Below are positions 32,681 through 41,149 of a stretch of 47,553 nt of DNA, in pieces. The DNA is taken from the NCBI GenBank assembly GCA_030430365.1, contig JAUIFP010000014.1, positions 1-47,553 of the forward strand. The letters are read 5' to 3'. The notes under the pieces are model-generated. The model did no database searches, was not told the DNA's origin, and saw only the letters and a list, made by a program, of their open reading frames with translations. The position numbers and the translations under genes are program-made. The stretch comes from Alphaproteobacteria bacterium (GTDB lineage Bacteria; Pseudomonadota; Alphaproteobacteria; Sphingomonadales; Sphingomonadaceae). Positions within the stretch are counted from its first letter, which is position 1, and each line of letters opens with the position of its first letter.

Positions 32681-34009
32681 GTGAGTGCTACGCAGCGGTC
32701 AAGTTCCAGCCTCAGAGGAACCAATTCGGGAGCAGAACGCGCGTTGCCAGTCATCGACGAGACATCCACGCCGCACAAGCGCTCGATGCTCCCAGTCATC
32801 CTTGCTGGTGGGGTGATACTGGCGCTAGCCTTTGGGGTCCGCTCGATCTTCGGCGGTATCGTCGAACCGCTCTCGAACGACCTGTTTGGCGGCAGGATCG
32901 AGATATTCTCCCTCTCGATCGCGATCCAGAATCTCGTCTGGGGCCTCGCACAGCCCGCCTTTGGCCTGATCGCCGATCGTTATGGCGACCGCCGAGCCTT
33001 GTGGATCGGCCTTGGCTTTTACACCATTGGCATGGTCATCTGTGCGCTTGGGACGACACCACTGGCCCAGCATCTTGGCGCCGGGTTGCTGGTCGGAATG
33101 GGCATCTCCGGTACGGCATTCGGCATTGTCCTGGCCGTGGTCGGCAGAGTCGCACCCGTCGCAAAGCGCAGCCTCTATCTCGGCATCGCGTCAGCTTTGG
33201 GCTCAGCGGGACAGGTCGTTGTGCCGCTCGTGGCTGCGTGGCTCATCGAATGGCTGGACTGGCGGCTGACCATGCTCGTCCTCGCTGCGATGCTTGCGCC
33301 GATGGCCCTGTGCATTCCCTATTTGCGAACCACCCCCAGCCAAGGCGACAGGCCCGGCGAAAGCCGGCGCATCGCTCCGGTCGCGCTTGTCGGCACGGTT
33401 GTTTCTGCCTGCCGGCACCCCGGCTTCCTGTTCCTGAACGCGGGCTTCTTTGTCTGCGGATTCCATCTCGGCTTCATCACCGCCCACCTGCCCAATTATG
33501 TCGAACATTTCTGCACCGGCACCAGCATGTCGCCGGAGGAATTGCGCGCGTTCGGCCTCAAGGCCCTGTCAATGGTCGGGCTGGCCAATATCCTCGGCAC
33601 GGTTCTCGCCGCACAGCTGAGCATGATCTTTCCCAAGCCTTACATTCTGTCGGCGATCTACGCCTTGCGGGCCCTGGTCATTCTCTCCTTCATCAACCAG
33701 CCGGTCACGCCGCCATCGGTCATGATCTTCGCCTTCGCCATGGGGGTTCTGTGGCTTTCGACCCTCCCGCTGACGAGCGCGCTGGTGCTGGCGATGTTCG
33801 GGCCACGCGTGATGGGCACGCTGTTCGGATTAGTATTCCTCAGCCATCAGCTTGGCAGCTTCGCTGGCGTCTGGCTCGCCGGGGACTGGTATGATTACTA
33901 CGGCAATTACGCGCTGATGTGGCGCGTCTCGATCCTGCTGGGCCTGCTCTCTGCCGTACTGCACCTGTTCGTAAGGGAGCGGCCCCTAGTTCCCGGGCTG
34001 GCAACCTAG
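32681..34009 (+). CDS. MFS transporter
   Basis: A 442-residue twelve-helix MFS protein of the oxalate/formate-antiporter or monocarboxylate-like group. Helix 1 starts at LPVILAGGVILALAFGVRS; motif A is the ADRYGDRRALW loop, and helix 5 has the SALGSAGQVVVPLVAAW run. Start: the frame opens with GTG 32681, just 6 bases past the operator, and has no ribosome site; TTG 32744 (with GGGAG upstream) would be better placed and loses only 21 poorly conserved residues. The longest frame is given. First gene of a run of linked genes, likely an exporter or importer for the compound sensed by the LysR protein. Confidence 0.88.
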   Translation: MSATQRSSSSLRGTNSGAERALPVIDETSTPHKRSMLPVILAGGVILALAFGVRSIFGGIVEPLSNDLFGGRIEIFSLSIAIQNLVWGLAQPAFGLIADRYGDRRALWIGLGFYTIGMVICALGTTPLAQHLGAGLLVGMGISGTAFGIVLAVVGRVAPVAKRSLYLGIASALGSAGQVVVPLVAAWLIEWLDWRLTMLVLAAMLAPMALCIPYLRTTPSQGDRPGESRRIAPVALVGTVVSACRHPGFLFLNAGFFVCGFHLGFITAHLPNYVEHFCTGTSMSPEELRAFGLKALSMVGLANILGTVLAAQLSMIFPKPYILSAIYALRALVILSFINQPVTPPSVMIFAFAMGVLWLSTLPLTSALVLAMFGPRVMGTLFGLVFLSHQLGSFAGVWLAGDWYDYYGNYALMWRVSILLGLLSAVLHLFVRERPLVPGLAT

Positions 34010-34012
34010 CCG

Positions 34013-34603
34013 ATGGAGAACCTGCTTTTCCTTCTGCTCGCAGCCTTCCCGCTTATGGGGAGCCCCGGCCCGGTAACGGTGAGTCTGGCCGGTCTCGGAT
34101 CTGCCTTCGGCTTTCGGCCGGGCCTGCCCTATCTGTGCGGTGTCATGGCTGGCACCGGCGCCGTCCTGCTGATGATTGCCACCGGCGTCACGGCATTGCT
34201 GCTTGCCTGGCCAGCCGTGCTCACCGCGCTGATGATGCTGGCGCTCGCCTATATCCTCTACCTTGCATGGAAAATCGCGACCGCGCCCGTGGGTCACGTT
34301 GCGAAGTCTGCCACGAAGCCGCCCGCCTTTGTGCCAGGATTTGCGCTCGCCGTTGCAAACCCCAAGGCCTTTGCCGCGATCGGAGCGGTCTACTCAGGGC
34401 ATAGTGTTGTTGCAGATGATCTGCTGCTGGACATGATCGCCAAGCTGGCTGCGCTAACCGGCGTGATCATCGTTAGCCAAACAGCATGGCTCGTCTTCGG
34501 AGCGACATTCTCAAAATTCCTCAACCATCCGAAAACTGGCCGGGCAGCCAACATCGTCTTCGCACTCATGCTGCTCGCCTCGGTCGGACTGGCCCTGTTG
34601 TGA
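34013..34603 (+). CDS. LysE/RhtB-family exporter
   Basis: A 196-residue inner membrane protein with six predicted helices. The helix 1 segment ends with the family's SPGP motif (MGSPGPVTVSL), followed by an ANPKAFAA segment (family NPK motif) at about 120. These proteins export amino acids, homoserine lactones or other small molecules. It starts 3 bases after the MFS stop, so it is tightly linked to that gene; a second transporter in the same operon suggests a two-route efflux of a toxic compound. ATG 34013. Confidence 0.9.
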   Translation: MENLLFLLLAAFPLMGSPGPVTVSLAGLGSAFGFRPGLPYLCGVMAGTGAVLLMIATGVTALLLAWPAVLTALMMLALAYILYLAWKIATAPVGHVAKSATKPPAFVPGFALAVANPKAFAAIGAVYSGHSVVADDLLLDMIAKLAALTGVIIVSQTAWLVFGATFSKFLNHPKTGRAANIVFALMLLASVGLALL

Positions 34604-34616
34604 AGGAAGAACAGAC

Positions 34617-35594
34617 ATGCGCGTTCTGCTGACCGGATCCTCGGGATGGCTCGGCCGCTTCCTGGCACCGATGCTGGCCGAACAGGGGCACGACGTCACC
34701 GGCTTCGATATCGCGCCCGGCGAGTACACCGGGATTGTCGGTTCGGTTTCGGATCGCAGCATGGTCGATCGGACATTTTCCAATGCGGAAATCGACGCGG
34801 TGATTCATGCGGGCGGATTGCATCAGCCCGACCTTGCCCGATGCCCCGCCTCTGCCTTCGTGGACACGAATGTGCACGGCACACTGAACATGCTGGAGGC
34901 ATCGCGCGCCGCCGGGGTCGACCGCTTCGTCTTCACGTCGACCACATCGCTCATGGCCAGCCAGGCCGTGCATACGGGGACATCCGCGAGAGCGGTCTGG
35001 TTTGACGAAAGCTATGCCCCTCTCGAGCCGCGCAATGTCTACGGCGTGACCAAGCTCGCAGCGGAACAGCTATGCCGCCTGCATTTCCTTCAACATCGGA
35101 TGAACTGCATCGTCCTGCGACCAGGCCGGTTCTTCCCCGGAGAGGATAGCGCACAACCGGATCTGAGCGCGGACAATCACAGGGCCAACGAGTTTCTGAA
35201 TTGCCGCTTGACGGTCGAGGACGTTGCGCGAGCACATATCCTCGCCTTGGAGCGAGCACCGGCGCTTGGGTTCGACACGTTCATCCTGTCCGCGCCGACA
35301 CCCTTCGTGCGCGACGACGCAAACGACCTCAAACGCAATGCCAAGGCAGTCATCGGAGGTCTGTTTCCAGAGGCAGCCCGGCTGTTCGCCCGCCGGGGGT
35401 GGCAACTGCCGGCATCCATCTCGCGCGTCTACGATTCAACCCGTTCGCAAAGCGTTCTCGGCCTGCGCTGCGACACACGCTTCTCCGACATTCTGACCGC
35501 CTTGCGGGAGGGCGAAGACCTTCCGTTCGCCACGGATCGATCACCGGGCTGCGAACAGAACCCCGACCTTCAGAGAATGGAGAAAGACCTATGA
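34617..35594 (+). CDS. NAD-dependent epimerase/dehydratase
   Basis: A 325-residue extended short-chain dehydrogenase. Rossmann loop G7-SSG-WLG13; catalytic Ser/Thr near 108-110 (FTSTTS); Y142 and K146 in VYGVTK. Downstream segment LRPGRFFPGED is typical of the nucleotide-sugar epimerase/NAD(P)-reductase group. It starts 13 bases after the LysE stop with GGAAG before the ATG, and its last codons overlap the start of the AhpD-like gene (ATGA). Substrate could be a sugar nucleotide or a carbonyl compound; the setting among reductase and transporter genes favours the latter, but this is a guess. Confidence 0.9.
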   Translation: MRVLLTGSSGWLGRFLAPMLAEQGHDVTGFDIAPGEYTGIVGSVSDRSMVDRTFSNAEIDAVIHAGGLHQPDLARCPASAFVDTNVHGTLNMLEASRAAGVDRFVFTSTTSLMASQAVHTGTSARAVWFDESYAPLEPRNVYGVTKLAAEQLCRLHFLQHRMNCIVLRPGRFFPGEDSAQPDLSADNHRANEFLNCRLTVEDVARAHILALERAPALGFDTFILSAPTPFVRDDANDLKRNAKAVIGGLFPEAARLFARRGWQLPASISRVYDSTRSQSVLGLRCDTRFSDILTALREGEDLPFATDRSPGCEQNPDLQRMEKDL

Positions 35595-36034
35595 CCTATG
35601 ACGATTTCAGAACGTCTCAACCCGACGCCCACGCAGCGCTGCTCGCATTGGGCAAATGTGTGGATGATGCCGGGCTTGAGAAGGAGCTGACCGAGCTGGT
35701 GAAGCTGCGCGTGTCGCAGATCAACGGATGCGCCTTTTGCATCCAGCTCCATCTTAATATCGCCCGCAAGCTGCATGTCGATGAGACAAAGCTTGGGCTG
35801 GTTGCAGCCTGGCGCGACGCCGGCATTTTCTCGGAACGCGAAATGGCGGCGCTGCGCTGGGCAGAGCTGCTGACGGAGCTCGCCTGCACATCGCCTGGCG
35901 AGAGCGACTGGGAAGACCTGCGCGCTGTGTTCGATGAGAAAGAGGCAGTGCTTCTCACCGTGACAGTCGGCGCGATCAACAACTGGAATCGCATCGCTGC
36001 GGGCCTGCGTTTTCCGCCTCCGATTCCCCGCTAG
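35591..36034 (+). CDS. AhpD-like carboxymuconolactone decarboxylase-family protein
   Basis: A 147-residue helical protein with the peroxidatic CxxC motif (C47, C50; GCAFCIQLHLN) and the following His54, the signature of AhpD-like alkylhydroperoxidases. Start ATG 35591 overlaps the epimerase stop (ATGA). It would reduce organic peroxides or act as a thiol-disulphide partner. Position in a run with a flavin-type quinone/azo reductase suggests oxidative or electrophile detoxification. Confidence 0.92.
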   Translation: MTYDDFRTSQPDAHAALLALGKCVDDAGLEKELTELVKLRVSQINGCAFCIQLHLNIARKLHVDETKLGLVAAWRDAGIFSEREMAALRWAELLTELACTSPGESDWEDLRAVFDEKEAVLLTVTVGAINNWNRIAAGLRFPPPIPR

Positions 36035-36081
36035 CCACTCCGCCAGCCCGTCCTTCCTCTCCCTGAATACGAAGAATTCCC

Positions 36082-37044
36082 ATGATCCATTTGGTCCCGT
36101 TTACCGCTGAGCATTTCGATCTCGTCTGCAGTTGGTTCACCAATGAAGTCGAAGCCGTGCAATGGGGCGGCCCGACCGTTAGCTATCCTCTCACAGCACA
36201 AATGCTTCAGGCGATGCTCGACGAAGTAAAGACGTATCCTCCCAACCGGCTCTGCTGGATGGCGCAGGAGGAGGACGAATTTGTCGGTCACATCCAGCTC
36301 GCGCTGGATTGGCGTAGCGGCAATGCGACCCTGTCGCGCGTGGTCATTGCTCCGCAAATGCGGGGTCAGGGAAAAGGCAGCCAGATGCTGCGCCTCGTCA
36401 CTGAGCATGCCTTCGGCTTCAAAGCGATCGAGCGCGTCGAATTGAATGTCTACGCCTGGAATTCGGTGGCCATAAAAACCTATGAAAAGCTGGGCCTCAA
36501 GCTTGAAGGCACGCGCCGGTCGTCAGCATCGGTGAAGGGTGAGCGCTGGGACACGTGCATCATGAGCGTGTTGCGGGATGAATGGTATCAACCGCTCACC
36601 GTAAGGCATGCCGAAACGCCGGAGGATGCGGCGCTCTGTTTTCCTCTGATGCTACAGTTACGGCCGCACCTCGAAAACGAGGCCGATTTCATTGCGCGAT
36701 GGCAACGGCAGAAAGCCACCGGATACAGTCTGCTCGCGCTATGGAAGGGCGAACAGCCTGTCGCATTGGCCGGTTACCGCATCCAGGAAAACCTCATTTA
36801 TGGTCCGCACCTCTATGTGGACGATCTCGTAACCGATGCGGATGTCAGGGGAAGCGGTGCAGGCCACCGATTGCTCGACAGACTTAAAGCCGAGTGCGGC
36901 GAGCGCGATCTCAGTCTGCTGGTTCTGGATACGGCCCTTTCGAATTCACTGGGGCACAGATTTTACTATCGCGAAGGATTGCTGCCCCGCGCACTGCGGT
37001 TTTCCTATGATATCAACTCCGACCACGCGCCGTTGCCGGCATGA
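36082..37044 (+). CDS. Tandem GNAT acetyltransferase fusion
   Basis: A 320-residue protein with two GNAT folds. Domain 1 (about 1-165) has the acetyl-CoA loop QMRGQGKGSQML after SRVVIAP, then the N/Y-containing ELNVYAWNSVAIKTYEKLGL helix typical of RimJ/RimL-like members (given in two pieces: ELNVYAWNSV and AIKTYEKLGL). Domain 2 (about 170-320) has DLVTDADVRGSGAGHRLLD and FYYREGLLPRA. Two complete CoA sites imply two acetylations or one active and one binding domain. Its stop overlaps the next ATG (ATGA). Substrates unknown; resistance to a small molecule or protein acetylation are possible. AGAATTCCC before the ATG is a weak ribosome site. Confidence 0.9.
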   Translation: MIHLVPFTAEHFDLVCSWFTNEVEAVQWGGPTVSYPLTAQMLQAMLDEVKTYPPNRLCWMAQEEDEFVGHIQLALDWRSGNATLSRVVIAPQMRGQGKGSQMLRLVTEHAFGFKAIERVELNVYAWNSVAIKTYEKLGLKLEGTRRSSASVKGERWDTCIMSVLRDEWYQPLTVRHAETPEDAALCFPLMLQLRPHLENEADFIARWQRQKATGYSLLALWKGEQPVALAGYRIQENLIYGPHLYVDDLVTDADVRGSGAGHRLLDRLKAECGERDLSLLVLDTALSNSLGHRFYYREGLLPRALRFSYDINSDHAPLPA

Positions 37045-37712
37045 GCATCCTACATATCAGCGCCAGCCCGCAGCAGGCCGGGTCTCACAGTCGCGAATTG
37101 GGCCGGCACCTTGTCGAGCGGCTCACAAGCGCGATCGATCTCCCGGTCGTGGTCCGCGATCTTGCCGTAGCGCCGCCGCCTTTCCCCTGCGCCAGTTTCG
37201 TGCAAGCCAGCCTGTCAGCGAGCACGAAATCATTTGCAAACAAGTCGGACGCTCTGACCGTATCGGAGCACCTGATCGCCGAAGTCGAACAGGCAAGCGC
37301 GATCATCATCGACATGCCGATGCACAATTTCACGGTGCCTGCTGCTTTCAAGGCGTGGATAGACATGGTTGTGCGTCCCGAGCGCACATTTCGGCCCACC
37401 TCGTCGGGCAAGATTGGCCTGCTAGAAGAACGTCCGGTGGCGCTGATCATCGCCTGTGGCGGCCTGTTTTCGGGGGGCGCGGCGAGCCAGCCTGATTTTC
37501 TGACTCCCTACGTGACAAGGATCTTCCAAACGCTCGGCTTTGGAGACGTGACCTCAGTCCGATTAGAGGGAACCGCACGAGCGCCAGAGTTTGTCGCAAA
37601 AGCCAAAGCGCAGGCAAAAGCTGAGCTCGATAAGATCGCAATAAGGTTTGAGACGATTCTGCTTTCCGAACTTTCGCATTCTGCGCCGCCTCACGAGCAC
37701 AGCTTTGATTGA
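37041..37712 (+). CDS. azoR: FMN-dependent NADH-quinone/azo reductase
   Basis: A 223-residue flavodoxin-like reductase. N-terminal SILHISASPQQAGSHSREL phosphate loop, MPMHNFTVPAAFKAWIDMVVR (given in part: MPMHNFTVPAAFKAWID) FMN-binding and dimer segment, and the GGLFSG segment match FMN-dependent NADH azoreductases, which also reduce quinones two electrons at a time. ATG overlaps the GNAT stop. It closes the run of coupled genes begun by the MFS transporter. By family, a cytoplasmic dimer that prevents semiquinone formation. Confidence 0.9.
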   Translation: MSILHISASPQQAGSHSRELGRHLVERLTSAIDLPVVVRDLAVAPPPFPCASFVQASLSASTKSFANKSDALTVSEHLIAEVEQASAIIIDMPMHNFTVPAAFKAWIDMVVRPERTFRPTSSGKIGLLEERPVALIIACGGLFSGGAASQPDFLTPYVTRIFQTLGFGDVTSVRLEGTARAPEFVAKAKAQAKAELDKIAIRFETILLSELSHSAPPHEHSFD

Positions 37713-38652
37713 ACTGAAGCAATTGAGGTATCTTCTGGCAGCAGCTGACGCTGGAAGTTTCAGCCGTGCCGCGCGTCTCCTGAATATAAAACAGGCAACA
37801 CTCAGCCGGCAGATCGGCCACATCGAGAAACGGCTCGGAATGCCTCTATTTGATCGCAGTTTGCGCGGCGCCAAGCTCACGGAACATGGCGAGTTCTATA
37901 TTCGATCTGTCGAACGCCTAGTGACAGAATTTGATGAGTTGAATTCGTGGGTTCGAGCAACATGCTGTGGAACCACCGGACATCTGACAGTCGGATTTCA
38001 CACATCCTTTTCGGCAGGCAACCTGCGAGCGACCGTAACCGAGTTCGGCGATAAGCACCCAGACGTTAAAATGCGCGGCGTCGAACGTGAGCGAAAAAGG
38101 CTCCTTGGGGGATTGGAAAACCGAACACTCGACCTCGCTGTGATGGCGGGCGAGATTTTCTATGCGGGGCTTCGAGCCAGACCGTTTTGGAGCGAACGCA
38201 TTCTGGTGGCGTTACCGGAGCAACACGATCTGGCAGAGCGCGAGCGGATTACCTGGCCGGACCTTGCAGGTGAGCATTTTCTCCTAGCATCGCATGAAAC
38301 AGGCCCAGAAAATGCTCAAATATTGTACGGAAAGCTCGCCAATTCAGGGGTACGCCCCATCATCGATGTTGAAGAAATCTGCCGAGACTCGCTCCTTAGT
38401 GTTGTTTCTCTTGGCAAGCATGTTTCAATCGTCACAGAAACCGCAGTTGGATTTCACTACCCGGGAATAATCTTCCGAGAGATCCACGAAAATGGCGGCC
38501 AGGTCTGGCTTGGATTCTCGGGCTATTGGCATGAAGAGAATGACAATCCTGTGCTAAAGCGCTTCCTCGATTTTGTAGAAGCAAGATATTCCCTCCCCCC
38601 TGTGAACGGTTGTCCCAGATCGAGGGGTTTTACGCGCGATGCCCACGCTTAG
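37705..38652 (+). CDS. LysR-family regulator (TTG start, low GC)
   Basis: A 315-residue LysR protein: winged helix (MIELKQLRYLLAAADAGSFSR in part: LKQLRYLLAAADAGSFSRAA, then NIKQATLSRQIGHIEKR), wing LFDRSLRGAKLTEHG, and effector domain. Start TTG 37705 gives the standard (M)IELKQLRYLLA; an upstream TTG would add 19 residues without similarity. It overlaps the last 8 bases of the reductase gene. Base composition and codon use are clearly more AT-rich than neighbours (ATA, TTG, AAA codons), a sign of separate origin. It stands tail-to-tail with the next LysR gene, sharing 4 bases. Confidence 0.88.
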   Translation: MIELKQLRYLLAAADAGSFSRAARLLNIKQATLSRQIGHIEKRLGMPLFDRSLRGAKLTEHGEFYIRSVERLVTEFDELNSWVRATCCGTTGHLTVGFHTSFSAGNLRATVTEFGDKHPDVKMRGVERERKRLLGGLENRTLDLAVMAGEIFYAGLRARPFWSERILVALPEQHDLAERERITWPDLAGEHFLLASHETGPENAQILYGKLANSGVRPIIDVEEICRDSLLSVVSLGKHVSIVTETAVGFHYPGIIFREIHENGGQVWLGFSGYWHEENDNPVLKRFLDFVEARYSLPPVNGCPRSRGFTRDAHA

Positions 38653-38656
38653 CGTG
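38644..38656. terminator. Inverted repeat over the two convergent LysR stop codons
   Basis: CACGC-TTA-GCGTG is a perfect 5-bp inverted repeat containing the overlapping stop codons TAG (plus) and TAA (minus). There is no T-run. It may act as a weak two-way terminator. Confidence 0.4.
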
Positions 38657-39545
38657 TGGTAGCGGGGAAAAGGCTGTTGGCCAGATAATCTACAAAAACT
38701 CGTACTTTGGGAGACACAAAGCGGCTTGAGGGCCACAGGAGGCGAAACGTGGCAGAATGCTTCACCGTGTCGTCCAAAACACTGATGAGCTGACCTGATT
38801 CAAGGTATTGAGTGACTGAAAAATCTGGCAGGCATGCGATGCCGAGTCCGGATTTCGTCATTTCCAGCAGCGGCTCGATAGCGTTCGAAACGGCCGCCCT
38901 TGGCAAGTGGCCCGAGGACACCCCATCGCCATCACCGGGAAACCAAGGCTCAAACTTACCGGTCGAAGGATAGCGGTGAAGCAGGCAGCGATGAGAGGTG
39001 AGCTCCTCCACCCGGTAAGGAACCCCGTTGCGTTCAAAATAGGCCGGTGTTCCGACCAGCTTGAAGCGAACTTCGCCGAGTGTGCGTGTCATCAGCCGTG
39101 AATCGCTGACATCGCCGGTACGGATGACCGCATCGAACCCTTCCTCGATCACATCGACGACGCGATCGGTAAAATCGATATCGAGCTCGATATCGGGCCA
39201 GGTCTCCATGAAGGCAGACAATGTCGGCATCATCAGCATGCCCACCAGTGGCATGCTGACACGCAGTAGCCCGGTCGGCTTCTCCCGTGTCTGCGACAGT
39301 TCGAGTTCGGCGGCTTCCATCTCCGCCAGGATCTGGCGACACCGGGCAAGGAACATGCTGCCTTCCGGCGTGAGTGTGATCGAACGCGTCGAGCGATGCA
39401 GCAGCTTCACTCCCAGCCGCTCTTCAAGCCGCGCGACTGCCTTGCCCACGGCAGATGATGAGATGCCCAGCCGCTGACCGGCCAGCGTGAAGCTGCGCGC
39501 TTCAGCCGCCTGCACATATACGCTGAGCGGGCCAAGGTTATCCAT
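38649..39545 (-). CDS. LysR-family regulator
   Basis: A 298-residue LysR protein of the CrgA/AaeR-type subfamily: winged helix with FTLAGQRLGISSSAVGKAVA, wing LLHRSTRSITLTPEG, and effector domain with IDFTDRVVDVIEEGFDAVIR (in part: VVDVIEEGFDAVIRTGD). ATG 39545 (MDNLGPLSVYV) is preferred to GTG 39557. Divergent from the following MFS gene across about 190 bases containing a short palindrome, so it is the likely regulator of that transporter. Confidence 0.9.
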   Translation of the reverse strand: MDNLGPLSVYVQAAEARSFTLAGQRLGISSSAVGKAVARLEERLGVKLLHRSTRSITLTPEGSMFLARCRQILAEMEAAELELSQTREKPTGLLRVSMPLVGMLMMPTLSAFMETWPDIELDIDFTDRVVDVIEEGFDAVIRTGDVSDSRLMTRTLGEVRFKLVGTPAYFERNGVPYRVEELTSHRCLLHRYPSTGKFEPWFPGDGDGVSSGHLPRAAVSNAIEPLLEMTKSGLGIACLPDFSVTQYLESGQLISVLDDTVKHSATFRLLWPSSRFVSPKVRVFVDYLANSLFPATTR

Positions 39546-39562
39546 TGCTTGGGTCACGATAG

Positions 39563-39578
39563 CGGACCTTTTAGTCCG
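39563..39578. promoter_or_regulatory. Possible LysR operator (CGGAC-N6-GTCCG)
   Basis: A perfect 5-bp inverted repeat with a 6-base spacer, 18 bases upstream of the LysR start and in the divergent region shared with the MFS gene. Confidence 0.4.
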
Positions 39579-39739
39579 AAGTGATCGGATTTACAGCCTG
39601 TTTTTCCGAAATGACTGCTTTGCCATTTGAGCGGCACCCAACGCTCAGATGAGGTCCCCATGTTGTCCGCTTTCCCCTCCGCCCCTTCAGGTAGCTTCTC
39701 TCGCCCAGCCCATGCCCTGACCGACAGGTCGCCCCGGTC

Positions 39740-40954
39740 ATGAGCAAGAAGACGAAGAGCCTGCAGCCCTCGACGGCCATGCAAACCGCCGCGATCTCTG
39801 CCCCGTCAGACAGCCTTCCTTGGGGCGGCTTGTTGGCGCTTTCCATGGCTGCGTTCATCACCATACTGACCGAGGCGCTGCCTGCAGGGCTTTTGCCGCT
39901 GATCAGTAGCGGCCTTGATGTGTCGCAGGCTGCCGCCGGGCAGCTCGTGACGATCTATGCCGTCGGCTCGCTTGTCGCGGCGATCCCGCTCACCACCCTG
40001 ACACAGGGTATGCGCCGCCGCCCGCTTCTGCTGGCTGCGATTGCCGGGTTCCTGGTGGCCAACACGATCACCGCCATTTCACCGGACTATGCGCTCACAA
40101 TGGTCGCTCGCTTCGTCGCCGGGATCTCGGCCGGCCTGCTCTGGGCCCTTGCCGCTGGCTATGCCGCCCGCATGGCACCAGATCACCTCAAGGGGCGTGC
40201 CATCGCAATTGCGATGGTCGGCACCCCGTTGGCGCTCTCATTCGGAGTACCGGCAGGCACCTTCCTGGGGGCATTGGTCGGTTGGCGAGCCTGCTTCGGC
40301 CTGATGAGCGGCATGACCGTCATTCTCATCGTCTGGGTCCTTGCCGCTGTGCCCGACTTCGCAGGAGAATCCGGTAACGCGCGCCGTTCGGTGAAAGGCG
40401 TTGTCACCCTTCCCGGAATCCGGTCGGTACTTCTGGTGGTTCTCACCTTCGTCGTCGCCCACAATATTCTCTACACCTATATCGCCCCGTTTCTCGCCCG
40501 TGCCGAGATGGAGGGACAGGTCGATACCGTCTTGCTGACGTTTGGGATGGCGTCACTGATTGGTATCTGGATCATCGGGGTATTGATCGATCGCTGGCTG
40601 CGCGTTCTGACGCTTGCAAGCACGGCGTTGTTTGGCCTCGCATCGATTGCCTTCTGGATCGGAGACGAAGCGCCTATAGCGATTTACGGTGCTACCGCTC
40701 TTTGGGGTCTCGCTTTCGGGGGGTGCGCAACTCTTTTCCAGACCGCGAGTGCGAAAACGGCCGGGCCAGCGGCCGACCTTGCGCAATCGATGCTCGTGAC
40801 CGCATGGAATTCAGCGATTGCTGGCGGAGGCATGATCGGTGGTGTCCTGCTCGATCAGTTCGGCGCCGGAGCCTTTGCCCCAACAATGATCGCATTGCTC
40901 ATCATTTGCTTCGCCGTGACCCTCAACGCACGCCGCCATGGATTTACGGCATGA
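39740..40954 (+). CDS. MFS exporter, DHA1 type
   Basis: A 404-residue, twelve-helix drug:H+ antiporter-like MFS protein (AraJ/YdhP-type). After a 25-residue soluble tail, helix 1 has ALSMAAFITILTEALPAGLL with the acidic residue typical of the group; the PRxxGRR-like loop is replaced by TQGMRRRPLLL; motif C is LSFGVPAGTFLGALVGWR on helix 5 (GxxxG near PxGxxLG). It is divergent from the LysR gene and probably exports the compound sensed by it. Its stop overlaps the tail of the IS5 remnant frame, with no loss of residues apparent. ATG 39740. Confidence 0.9.
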   Translation: MSKKTKSLQPSTAMQTAAISAPSDSLPWGGLLALSMAAFITILTEALPAGLLPLISSGLDVSQAAAGQLVTIYAVGSLVAAIPLTTLTQGMRRRPLLLAAIAGFLVANTITAISPDYALTMVARFVAGISAGLLWALAAGYAARMAPDHLKGRAIAIAMVGTPLALSFGVPAGTFLGALVGWRACFGLMSGMTVILIVWVLAAVPDFAGESGNARRSVKGVVTLPGIRSVLLVVLTFVVAHNILYTYIAPFLARAEMEGQVDTVLLTFGMASLIGIWIIGVLIDRWLRVLTLASTALFGLASIAFWIGDEAPIAIYGATALWGLAFGGCATLFQTASAKTAGPAADLAQSMLVTAWNSAIAGGGMIGGVLLDQFGAGAFAPTMIALLIICFAVTLNARRHGFTA

Positions 40955-40979
40955 CGGATGTAAACATGCTATGTGCACC

Positions 40980-41149
40980 TAGGCTCAGCACCCGCCGATC
41001 ATCAACCCGTGGCCTTCCATGGCTCTTGGGAGAATACGGCGACAGACGCGTCATCTGCTCATCCGTCAGCCAGTACAGGTCGCTCATGCTCGGTCTCCTT
41101 ACGGAGCTCGCATCAGAACGTGCCTCTCAAATCAATGGGTCCCGAGCCT
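40980..41149 (-). mobile_element. IS5-family insertion sequence remnant (left end plus start of transposase)
   Basis: On the minus strand the segment begins near 41149 with GGCTCGGGACCCATTGATTT, similar to terminal repeats of IS5-family (IS427-like) elements, then a leader with GTAAGGAG and ATG 41087. The frame reads MSDLYWLTDEQMTRLSPYS, then PKSHGRPRVDDRRVLS, the N-terminus of the IS5-family transposase, and loses similarity after VLS at about 40985, where IS5 proteins would continue GIIFVNRNGL. The remaining 90% of the element is missing. Remnant only; not mobile. Confidence 0.8.
40985..41087 (-). pseudogene. IS5-family transposase, N-terminal fragment
   Basis: About 34 residues (MSDLYWLTDEQM onward, then KSHGRPRVDDRRVLS) matching the start of IS5-family transposases. 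The open frame runs on with unrelated residues to a stop at 40944, overlapping the end of the MFS gene. No DDE catalytic part remains. Confidence 0.8.
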
